A stretch of 6,362 nt of DNA, from NCBI GenBank assembly GCA_023433965.1, contig JAEYTQ010000234.1:1-6362 (forward strand). The letters run 5' to 3'. A program made the translations under genes and the position numbers. Below are positions 1-5,279 of the stretch, piece by piece. Under the pieces are notes generated by a model, which had not been told where the DNA came from, made no database searches, and was given only the letters and a program-made list of their open reading frames with translations. How positions within the stretch are numbered: position 1 is the stretch's first letter; each line of letters begins with the position of its first letter. The stretch is from Pseudomonadota bacterium (lineage in GTDB: Bacteria > Pseudomonadota > Alphaproteobacteria > Rhizobiales > Xanthobacteraceae).

Positions 1-102
1 GTCGGGATACCGGAGAACACTGTGAAGACGCGCTTGTTCTATGCGCGCAAGAAACTGGCCGAACTGCTGAAGGCAGCCGGCGTTGAGCGAGGCTGGCCAT
101 GA
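1..102 (+). CDS. ECF-type RNA polymerase sigma factor, C-terminal end (partial)
   Basis: The first 33 codons in frame 1 end at TGA 100-102 and read through a typical sigma region 4.2 helix-turn-helix: VGIPENTVKTRLFYARKKLAE. The pattern 'IPENTVKTRLFYARKKL' is the DNA-recognition helix that contacts the -35 element in sigma-70 family extracytoplasmic function (ECF) factors. The gene begins upstream of the window, so regions 2 and 4.1 cannot be inspected and the ECF subgroup cannot be assigned. The stop overlaps the start of the next gene (ATGA at 99-102), the usual arrangement for a sigma factor translationally coupled to its anti-sigma factor. An ECF sigma is by far the best reading; a LuxR-type HTH is unlikely given the VKTRLFYARKKL signature and the neighbour. 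Confidence 0.88.
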   Translation, partial: VGIPENTVKTRLFYARKKLAELLKAAGVERGWP

Positions 103-794
103 TGGCTTTGAGCAAGAAGATGCTGGACCAAGAGCCCAGTGAAATTGAACTGCTGCTGCCCTGGCACGCGGCCGGCACGCTGAACGCGCGCGATGCGCGC
201 CGTGTCGAGGAAGCGCTGGCGCGCGATCCCGACCTGGCCAGGCAATATGCCGCCATCCGCGGCGAGTACGAAGAGACGATCCATCTGAACGAGAGCCTGG
301 GAGCGCCCTCGGCGCGCGCGATGCAGAAGCTGTTTGCGGCGATCGACGCCGAGCCGGCGCGTGCGACCGGTTCGTTGCCCCTGTCGGCGCGCATCGCGAC
401 CTTCTTCGCGGGCCTGTCGCCGCGCACGCTGGCCTGGTCCGCGGGCCTCGGCGCCGTCGCGCTGGTGCTGCAGGCCGGAATCATCGGGGCGGTGCTGGTG
501 AAGAACCAGCCGGCGACCTTCCAGACGGCTTCGCTCTCGACCAGCGCGCCGATCACACGCGAACTCGGGTCATCCGCCGCGCCGTCGCGCGCGCTGGTGC
601 GCTTCACGCCGGAGGCACGCGTCGCCGACATCACTGCGCTGCTCGACAGCTACCAGGCTTCGATTATCGGCGATGCCAAGGGCGGCATGTTCCGCCTGCA
701 ATTCGACAAGGCGATGAGCCAGGACGAGCTCGCCTCGCTGCTCGGCAGGATGCAGCGCGAGAAGTTCGTCAACCTCGCCGTCGCGGCGCCCTAA
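99..794 (+). CDS. Membrane anti-sigma factor, zinc-less, with periplasmic propeptide-like C-terminal domain
   Basis: Encodes 231 residues. Residues 15-65 carry an anti-sigma N-terminal signature (LLPWHAAGTLNARDARRVEE followed by a helical stretch) expected to bind the sigma factor in the cytoplasm. The protein contains no cysteine, so it cannot have the HxxxCxxC zinc site of ZAS-type anti-sigma factors. One hydrophobic segment at about 111-134 should span the inner membrane, leaving about 97 residues in the periplasm. Within that tail, residues 165-231 (ALVRFTPEARVADITALLDS... through ...KFVNLAVAAP) have the strand-helix-strand-strand-helix-strand layout and the closing 'V..A.P' pattern of subtilase propeptides. 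The start at 99 overlaps the sigma stop and is preceded by a GCGAGG-like ribosome site at about 87-92; ATG 102 is an alternative. The protease gene follows after 16 bases. The anti-sigma role is inferred from motif, topology and position; the propeptide-like fold is my reading by eye. Confidence 0.85.
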   Translation: MMALSKKMLDQEPSEIELLLPWHAAGTLNARDARRVEEALARDPDLARQYAAIRGEYEETIHLNESLGAPSARAMQKLFAAIDAEPARATGSLPLSARIATFFAGLSPRTLAWSAGLGAVALVLQAGIIGAVLVKNQPATFQTASLSTSAPITRELGSSAAPSRALVRFTPEARVADITALLDSYQASIIGDAKGGMFRLQFDKAMSQDELASLLGRMQREKFVNLAVAAP

Positions 795-803
795 GGGCGC
801 CGC
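783..803 (+). promoter_or_regulatory. Perfect 9-bp GC hairpin with the anti-sigma stop codon as its loop
   Basis: Bases 783-791 (gcggcgccc) are the exact reverse complement of 795-803 (gggcgccgc). The three loop bases 792-794 are the TAA stop of the anti-sigma gene. The arm ends 7 bases before the protease ATG at 811 and no T-run follows, so this is not an intrinsic terminator. The downstream arm occupies the place where a Shine-Dalgarno site would sit; only a weak TGAG (804-807) is left. A ribosome terminating at the TAA would melt the stem, so the likely effect is to tie protease translation to anti-sigma translation, or to act as an RNase boundary. The pairing is seen directly; the function is inferred. 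Confidence 0.6.
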
Positions 804-810
804 TGAGCCG

Positions 811-2523
811 ATGACGGGCAAGTCCAAGAGCAGGTTGCGCGCCGGGGCCTACGCGTCATCGGTCGGCGCCGCGCTCCTGATCGCCGCCTGCCTCGGCACC
901 AAACCTGCGCAGGCGCAGGCGATCATGCGTACGCCTACGATCAGCGTGCCCACGCGCACACCGACCATCACGCCGAGCATCACCCCGCGGGTCAGCCCCA
1001 ATGTCGCCGCGCGCCCGGTCGGCGTCGCCCGGGGCCCGCGGACCATGGCGACCATTCCCAACACCACCTCGCGCATCCGGCCGACCGTGCCGGTGCTGCC
1101 CCATGCGCGCTATTCGCCCAACCTTTATCCGGCCTGCACCGCGCCCAATCGCGGGGCGGACGGCGAATGCACGGGCCAGCCGAATACAGGCGGTGCGGGC
1201 ACCGGAAAATCGGGCAAGAAAACCGCCGGCAAGGGGCGCGGCAGCAATACGCCGGCCGCGGTGAGCTCGACCAGCTTCGCGGGCGAATTCGTCGCCGAGA
1301 TCGACGCCGCGCTGTCGCCGGCCGAGGCCGACGAACTGGCGCGCCGCCACGGCTTGAGGCGCATCTCCTCGGAAAATTTCCCGCTGATCGGAGCCACCTT
1401 CGGCCTGTTCCGCATCACCGACGGCCGGCCGTACGAGACGGTGCGGCGCGAATTCGCAGCCGACGGCAGCGTGCGCTCGCTCCAGCCGAACTTCCGCTAC
1501 CTGCTCCAGGATCAGAGGTCGTCGCGGACCGCCGAAGGCGATCCTGCGCAATATGCGCTGACGAAGCTCCGGCTGCCGCAGGCGCATGCGTTGGCGCAGG
1601 GCGCCAACGTCACGATCGCCGTGATCGATTCTGGCATCGACGCGAGGCATCCCGAGCTCGCCAATTCCGTCGCCGACAGTTTCGACGCGCTCGGCAGCAC
1701 CGAGGGACCGCACATCCACGGCACCGGCATCGCCGGCGCGATCGTGGCGCACGCCCGGCTGATGGGCAGCGCGCCCGAGGCCCGCATCATCGCCATCCGG
1801 GCCTTCGGCGGCGCCAATGGCGGCGCCGAGAGCTCGTCCTACGTCATCCTGCGCTCGCTGAATTATGCCGCCGAGCACGGCGCGCAGATCGTCAATATGA
1901 GCTTTGCCGGTCCGAAGGACGCAGTGATCGAGCGCGCCATCGCGGCGACCGCCGCGCGGGGTCTCGTGTTGATTGCCGCTGCCGGCAATGCCGGCGCGAA
2001 ATCGCCGCCGCTCTATCCGGCCGCCAACCCGAACGTGATCGCGGTCAGCGCGACCGATCGGCAGGACCGGCTGTTCACGGCGTCCAACCGCGGCAATTAC
2101 ATCGCCGTTGCCGCGCCCGGCGTCGACATCTTCCTGCCGGCGCCGGACGGCAAGTACCAGGTGACGTCGGGCACCTCGTTCTCGGCGGCCTACGTCTCCG
2201 GCGTCGCCGCGCTGCTGCTCGAGCGCAACCATGCCTTGAAGCCGGAAGCGCTGCGGACGGCGCTGACGAAGACCGCGCGCGACCTCGGCTCGCCCGGGCG
2301 CGACGAACTGTTTGGCGATGGTCAGGCCGATGCGTTTGCCGCGGTGATGGCTGTGCCCGCCGACGGCGCGACGCCCGTCGCGGCGGCGTCCGGCACAACA
2401 AAACGTGAAGATGCCGCCAAGCGTCGCGATGAGCCGGGCAGCCGCGCGATCGAACAACCCTCGCTGTCGAGTTCGGACGATAAATCCACGATTTCTCAGG
2501 CGGTTAGGCCAGCAGCGCGGTAA
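811..2523 (+). CDS. Exported S8 family (subtilisin-like) serine protease
   Basis: A 570-residue subtilase with a complete catalytic set: Asp273 in AVIDSGID, His303 in HIHGTGIAGA, oxyanion Asn393 in AAAGNAG and nucleophile Ser456 in SGTSFSAAYVSG. The N-terminus is a signal peptide: basic residues 1-10, hydrophobic core about 14-27, then either signal peptidase I cleavage after AQA near 35-37 or lipid attachment at Cys27 (IAAC fits a lipobox). Residues 38-155 are a low-complexity Pro/Thr then Gly/Lys region with repeated TPT/TPS/TPR motifs and a CysX10Cys pair (109, 120). Residues 157-232 look like a propeptide, the catalytic domain spans about 245-515, and a charged, probably disordered tail closes the protein. 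It lies 16 bases behind the anti-sigma gene, so it is probably cotranscribed with it. It acts in the periplasm or outside the cell; the substrate is unknown, and the anti-sigma factor is a candidate partner. Confidence 0.95.
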   Translation: MTGKSKSRLRAGAYASSVGAALLIAACLGTKPAQAQAIMRTPTISVPTRTPTITPSITPRVSPNVAARPVGVARGPRTMATIPNTTSRIRPTVPVLPHARYSPNLYPACTAPNRGADGECTGQPNTGGAGTGKSGKKTAGKGRGSNTPAAVSSTSFAGEFVAEIDAALSPAEADELARRHGLRRISSENFPLIGATFGLFRITDGRPYETVRREFAADGSVRSLQPNFRYLLQDQRSSRTAEGDPAQYALTKLRLPQAHALAQGANVTIAVIDSGIDARHPELANSVADSFDALGSTEGPHIHGTGIAGAIVAHARLMGSAPEARIIAIRAFGGANGGAESSSYVILRSLNYAAEHGAQIVNMSFAGPKDAVIERAIAATAARGLVLIAAAGNAGAKSPPLYPAANPNVIAVSATDRQDRLFTASNRGNYIAVAAPGVDIFLPAPDGKYQVTSGTSFSAAYVSGVAALLLERNHALKPEALRTALTKTARDLGSPGRDELFGDGQADAFAAVMAVPADGATPVAAASGTTKREDAAKRRDEPGSRAIEQPSLSSSDDKSTISQAVRPAAR

Positions 2524-2683
2524 CGTCCGCGACCAAGATGCGCGCGAAGCCGAGGCCAAAAAAGCAAACTCCGCATTGAACGTTCAGCCAGCTGCCACGA
2601 CCAAATTATGTGGGAGCGGTTATCCCTCCCCATCAGTCATATCAGGCGCGAGCGCCCATCCACCCCAAGCGCCCATATGGCTT
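2524..2683 (+). other. 3' untranslated stretch of the protease operon; weak small-RNA candidate
   Basis: No convincing reading frame lies between the protease stop and the terminator at 2684. The stretch contains a small hairpin (GGGAG 2612-2616 with CTCCC 2626-2630), a pyrimidine run CCCTCCCC at 2624-2631 that could pair with Shine-Dalgarno sequences, a short GGCG/CGCC stem at 2645-2656, and a 9-base direct repeat AGCGCCCAT at 2651-2659 and 2668-2676. Rhizobial small RNAs often expose C/U-rich anti-Shine-Dalgarno motifs and end in a strong intrinsic terminator, so a 3'-UTR-derived small RNA is possible. I found no well-spaced promoter of its own; TTGAAC at 2576 has no good -10 partner. The simpler reading is an ordinary long 3' UTR. 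Confidence 0.25.
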
Positions 2684-2722
2684 GACCCGTCCGGTTGTCC
2701 CCCCGGACGGGTCTTTTCTTTT
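2684..2722 (+). terminator. Strong Rho-independent terminator of the sigma/anti-sigma/protease unit
   Basis: Bases 2684-2694 (gacccgtccgg) pair perfectly with 2703-2713 (ccggacgggtc) across an 8-base loop. The tract ttttctttt at 2714-2722 follows directly. The T-tract lies only on the + strand side; the other flank has no A-run, so the site works for rightward transcription and ends the operon that starts upstream of the window. Confidence 0.93.
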
Positions 2723-3006
2723 CAGTGTCCAATTCTTTGAAGTGTGGGGTGCGTTCAGCTTTCGGTTGAAGCGCCGCGCCGCCATCCGTCGCTCTGGCTC
2801 GGGAAAGACGCAGCAGGCCCGTTATGCTTGCGCGAAGCTTGACTCGAAAACACGGCAATTCTCCGCACGACTACGGTGTTCGAAGACGAATGCGGTGTCG
2901 TTGCTGGACAAGTCAAAACTTTTCCACAAAATATTCATGTCGCGTCTAAATTGATTCGTGTGCGTTGCGTCCCCCGCGTCCGTGTTTTCTCCAGACGGGC
3001 TGGTTC
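2723..3006. other. Intergenic spacer without a recognisable gene
   Basis: Together with 2524-2722 this makes 483 bases without a supported gene. Short frames here have no ribosome sites or recognisable protein sequence. The right part (about 2905-2955) is clearly richer in A+T than its surroundings, as expected for a promoter of the gene at 3007. I see no tRNA cloverleaf, insertion-sequence ends or strong hairpin. Confidence 0.6.
2905..2932 (+). promoter_or_regulatory. Possible sigma-70-type promoter for the gene at 3007
   Basis: TGGACA (2905-2910) is one mismatch from TTGACA. It is separated by 16 bases from CAAAAT (2927-2932), which matches TATAAT at four of six positions. Both lie in the only A+T-rich patch of the spacer, about 75 bases before the chosen start codon. 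The -10 is poor and the placement is by eye, so this is only a suggestion. Confidence 0.25.
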
Positions 3007-3747
3007 ATGACACATCGCCAACAGTCGATTCATGCCGTGGCCGTCGGCCGCGACATCGCAGCGCGCTGGTGCGCCCTGGCCGAGCAGCGCCTGCAACATC
3101 TCTCGGAGATGTTCGAAACCGGTCGCTGGCGCCGTTATCACTCCGAGATCGCATTCCTCGAGAACATCCAGGAGGCCAAGCGCGCGGTCCAGACCTGGCG
3201 CGCACTCGCGACCGGCGGGGACGTCGCCGAGGCGGCCGCGAGCGTGACGCCCGCGTTCGGCTGGTCGCCGGCCACGATGCCGCGCGTGTTTCCACGCGAG
3301 CAGCAGGCGCAAACCGTCCAGCCGAAGGCCGTCCACATCGCTCCCGAGAAAGCCGTGCCGGTCAGGCTCGATCCAAAGCCCGACGTTCTTGCGGAGATCG
3401 CCGAAGCGCCGATCTCACCGCCCGGAGCGATAGCCTCGTTCACCGCGCCTGCCGAGATGCCGCCGCTGAGGGCTCCCGCTGCGAAAGACCCGCTCACCGC
3501 ACCTGCCGTGCGGTCACCGCTTGCACCCGCCGCCATGGCATCGTTCACCGCGCCCGAAGTGAAGCCGCCGCTCGCGGCGCCCGCTGCGAGGCCGCCGAAG
3601 ACGGCGCCTGCGGCGATGGCGGTACTGCTGCCGCAATTCGCCCCGCCGGCCGAGGAAATCGTCGCAGCCCCCGAGCGCGTCGTCGAATTCACCTTCAGCC
3701 TCGATGGCCTCCAGGCAAAATATCCGCTGCTCAGGAACGCGTTCTAG
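3007..3747 (+). CDS. TIGR03809-like hypothetical protein, helical N-terminus with Pro/Ala-rich repeat linker
   Basis: Encodes 246 residues from ATG 3007. The frame is open to a TTG at 2965, but neither start has a strong ribosome site, and the sequence after the ATG (MTHRQQSIHAVAVGRDIAAR) fits the start of the conserved domain better. Residues about 12-66 form a charged, amphipathic helical domain with the notable stretch FETGRWRRYHSEIAFLENI. Residues about 100-220 are a Pro/Ala-rich linker with repeats, and the final residues VVEFTFSLDGLQAKYPLL look like a conserved C-terminal motif. There is no signal peptide or membrane segment, so it should be cytoplasmic. From memory it resembles TIGR03809, a family restricted to Bradyrhizobium relatives and found beside TIGR03808; the next gene on the other strand supports that. 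Function is unknown. Its stop codon lies one base from the stop of the convergent gene. Confidence 0.85.
   Translation: MTHRQQSIHAVAVGRDIAARWCALAEQRLQHLSEMFETGRWRRYHSEIAFLENIQEAKRAVQTWRALATGGDVAEAAASVTPAFGWSPATMPRVFPREQQAQTVQPKAVHIAPEKAVPVRLDPKPDVLAEIAEAPISPPGAIASFTAPAEMPPLRAPAAKDPLTAPAVRSPLAPAAMASFTAPEVKPPLAAPAARPPKTAPAAMAVLLPQFAPPAEEIVAAPERVVEFTFSLDGLQAKYPLLRNAF
3436..3618 (+). repeat. Degenerate 51-54 bp tandem repeat coding a Pro/Ala-rich linker
   Basis: Four successive units of 17-18 residues recur around the core T-A-P: SFTAPAEMPPLRAPAAKD, PLTAPAVRSPLAPAAMA, SFTAPEVKPPLAAPAARP and PKTAPAAMA (the last truncated). The core threonines are residues 146, 164, 181 and 199 of the protein, spaced 18, 17 and 18. 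A higher-order copy of about 105 bp is visible as ASFTAP recurring 35 residues apart. Units are diverged at the DNA level, so this is an old expansion, probably variable in length between strains. Confidence 0.75.
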
Positions 3748-3748
3748 A

Positions 3749-5122
3749 CTACCGTCGCACCGCGTTGCCGCCGACCACGATCTGGGCGAACCGTTGGGCT
3801 CCATCGGCCGAGAGGTCCGACGTCACCGCCCGGGCGTGGTCGAGCCCGACCACCGCACCGCGCGGCGTCTCGGAGATCATGTTGTTGTTGACGAGAGCGG
3901 TACCGGCGCCCGGCATCACGGAAACGCCGACACCGGCCAGCGCCCTGCGGATCACGTTCCCCGTGATCGCGACGTCGCGCAGATATTTGCCCCAGCCAGC
4001 GACGATGCCGTAGGACGGCGCGTTCTCGATCACGTTGCCGGTCACCGACGAATCCGCCTCGACGTAGATGCCGACACCGGCATCGTCGTCGGGCGCGGTG
4101 CCGATCGGCCGTTTCGGGATCAGATTGCGGATGATGTTGCCCTGGACCACCGCGATGCGGCCGCCTTCGTTGAAATTGCAGACGGAGACGCCGACGGCGG
4201 CGCCGTCGACGGTGTTGTTGGCGATCACGGCGGCCTCGAACGCGAATTCGGAATAGAGCGCGACCTCGCGCACGTCGCTGACGCTGTTGCCTGATATGTG
4301 GATGTTCGAGGCCGAGTTGCCGCGCACGGCGGAGTAGTCGCAGTTCCTGATGCGGTTGCCGCGCACGATCACGTTGCCGGCACGGAAGGCGTTGATGGCG
4401 TTGCCGTACTGGCCGGAGCCGCCGGGTCCCGCCTTGATGTTCTCGATGCGGTTGTCAGCCACCAGCGTGCCGTCGTCGCCGATCGCGGTGCGGAGGATCT
4501 CGATGCCGTTGTCATTGGTGCCGGTGATGGTGTTGCGGGACACGCTGAGGCCCCGGGCGTCGAACGACACCACCGCCGTCAGCGCGATGTCAGTGAAGAT
4601 GTTGCCTGAGATCTCGCCGGATGCTTGCTCGAGCCAGATGCCGCTGCCGCCGGCGTTCGTGATCGCGCAATCGGTGATGCGGACGTCCTGGCCGCCGAGG
4701 AGGTGGATCAGACCGCGACGCGCCGGCAGCGGGATATTGCCGCCGTCGAACGTGATGCCGGTGACGCCGATCGCATCGGAGCCATCGCTCTGGATCGCCG
4801 AGACCCCGCCGGTGAAGAGAATCCTCGTCGCCCCACGCACGCCGATCAGTTGCGCGCCGTTGGGAAGCCGCAACAGCCCGCTTCGGTAAACGCCGGGCGG
4901 TAGCGCCAACGGCATTTGCGCCCGGGCGGCCTCGTCGATTGCCCGCTGAAGCGCGCGGGTTTGATCCTCGCTGCTGCCGGGCCGCACGCCGTATTGCGTG
5001 GCGTCACGGCCGAGCAGGGAGGTCAGCGGCGCCGCGCGCGCGGCATCAGCCGGCATGGCGAGTGCGCCGGCGGCGATGCCGGCGGTCGAAGCTCCGATGA
5101 GATGGCGGCGATTGAGGTCCAT
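3749..5122 (-). CDS. Tat-exported parallel beta-helix repeat protein (TIGR03808-like)
   Basis: Encodes 457 residues from ATG 5122. This start is favoured over the longer frame because a GGAGG ribosome site lies 7 bases upstream (5130-5134) and the protein then begins with a twin-arginine signal, MDLNRRHLIGASTAG, a hydrophobic stretch and an Ala-rich cleavage zone near 24-31. Residues 43-105 (YGVRPGSSEDQTRALQRAID, then LPPGVYR) match the N-terminal cap of pectate-lyase-like proteins. From 171 onward an [IV]xxNx[IVF] turn recurs, with the Asn at 174, 197, 224, 256, 279, 303, 329, 363, 389, 414 and 453, many about 23-27 residues apart, as in right-handed beta-helices (NosD/AlgG-like). From memory this is TIGR03808, a Tat-exported repeat family. 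Export in folded form to the periplasm is expected; no enzymatic activity can be assigned. It is 155 bases downstream of pcp and may have its own promoter. Confidence 0.92.
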   Translation of the reverse strand: MDLNRRHLIGASTAGIAAGALAMPADAARAAPLTSLLGRDATQYGVRPGSSEDQTRALQRAIDEAARAQMPLALPPGVYRSGLLRLPNGAQLIGVRGATRILFTGGVSAIQSDGSDAIGVTGITFDGGNIPLPARRGLIHLLGGQDVRITDCAITNAGGSGIWLEQASGEISGNIFTDIALTAVVSFDARGLSVSRNTITGTNDNGIEILRTAIGDDGTLVADNRIENIKAGPGGSGQYGNAINAFRAGNVIVRGNRIRNCDYSAVRGNSASNIHISGNSVSDVREVALYSEFAFEAAVIANNTVDGAAVGVSVCNFNEGGRIAVVQGNIIRNLIPKRPIGTAPDDDAGVGIYVEADSSVTGNVIENAPSYGIVAGWGKYLRDVAITGNVIRRALAGVGVSVMPGAGTALVNNNMISETPRGAVVGLDHARAVTSDLSADGAQRFAQIVVGGNAVRR

Positions 5123-5124
5123 GA

Positions 5125-5156
5125 CGCGTCCTCCGCGGACGCGGGAGATGTCCGCG
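5125..5156 (-). promoter_or_regulatory. Leader with ribosome site and two mutually exclusive hairpins
   Basis: The Shine-Dalgarno GGAGG of the beta-helix gene lies at 5130-5134 on the - strand. Bases 5125-5131 (cgcgtcc) pair perfectly with 5137-5143 (ggacgcg), which would bury part of the ribosome site. Bases 5134-5140 (cgcggac) pair perfectly with 5150-5156 (gtccgcg), which would leave most of it free. The two 7-bp stems share 5137-5140 and cannot coexist. The complementarity is direct observation; a switch role is inference, and G+C-rich sequence makes chance stems common. Confidence 0.4.
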
Positions 5157-5237
5157 CCGACTAGGTAGCGCAGGGCAGCCAGGACGGTGAGGATTGTTGG
5201 CGGTAGGGTTAAATGTTTACCGCACACAGGGTGGAGG

Positions 5238-5279
5238 AGGGTGGGCAAAGGCGCGCTTGCAATGCGCTTTGCTCACCCT
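5238..5279. repeat. Palindromic intergenic repeat at the 3' end of pcp
   Basis: The arm agggtgggcaaa (5238-5249) pairs with tttgctcaccct (5268-5279) with one imperfect pair (5244/5273). After a bulged base at 5250 the stem continues as GCGC (5251-5254) with GCGC (5264-5267) around a 9-base loop. The motif 'TAGGGTGGGCAAAG...CTTTGCCCACCCTA' is, from memory, an abundant palindromic unit between genes in Bradyrhizobium. On the - strand it starts inside the pcp stop codon and is not followed by a T-run, so it is more likely a REP-like 3'-end stabiliser or mobile palindrome than an intrinsic terminator. Confidence 0.6.

Noticed and set aside
1167..2408. 413-codon + strand frame inside the subtilase
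   Set aside because: Extremely Arg-rich, overlaps the protease in another frame and shows no domain: a shadow of the real gene.
856..2559. 567-codon open frame on the - strand opposite the subtilase
   Set aside because: Arg/Gly/Ala-rich composition, no recognisable motif and no ribosome site. It is a by-product of high third-position G+C in the protease gene, which has an intact catalytic set.
2577..2586. Palindrome TGAACGTTCA after the protease gene
   Set aside because: Resembles part of an alphaproteobacterial LexA site (GTTC-N7-GTTC), but the half-site spacing does not fit and there is no adjacent promoter.
3138..3692. 184-codon - strand frame opposite the TIGR03809-like gene, Gly/Ala/Ser-rich with a repeated AGA pattern
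   Set aside because: The repeat is the mirror of the Pro/Ala-coding tandem repeat on the + strand, and no start signal or family likeness is seen.
2958..4013. 351-codon + strand frame across both convergent genes
   Set aside because: It spans the real + gene in another frame and the 3' part of the - gene, is low complexity and Arg-rich, and has no ribosome site.
5200..5223. Inverted repeat GCGGTA / TACCGC in the pcp-to-beta-helix spacer
   Set aside because: Only 6 bp with a 12-base loop and no T-run or promoter-like spacing; too weak to call an operator or terminator.
5123..5248. 42-codon N-terminal extension of the beta-helix protein to ATG 5248
   Set aside because: It would bury the twin-arginine signal and ignores the good GGAGG seven bases before ATG 5122.
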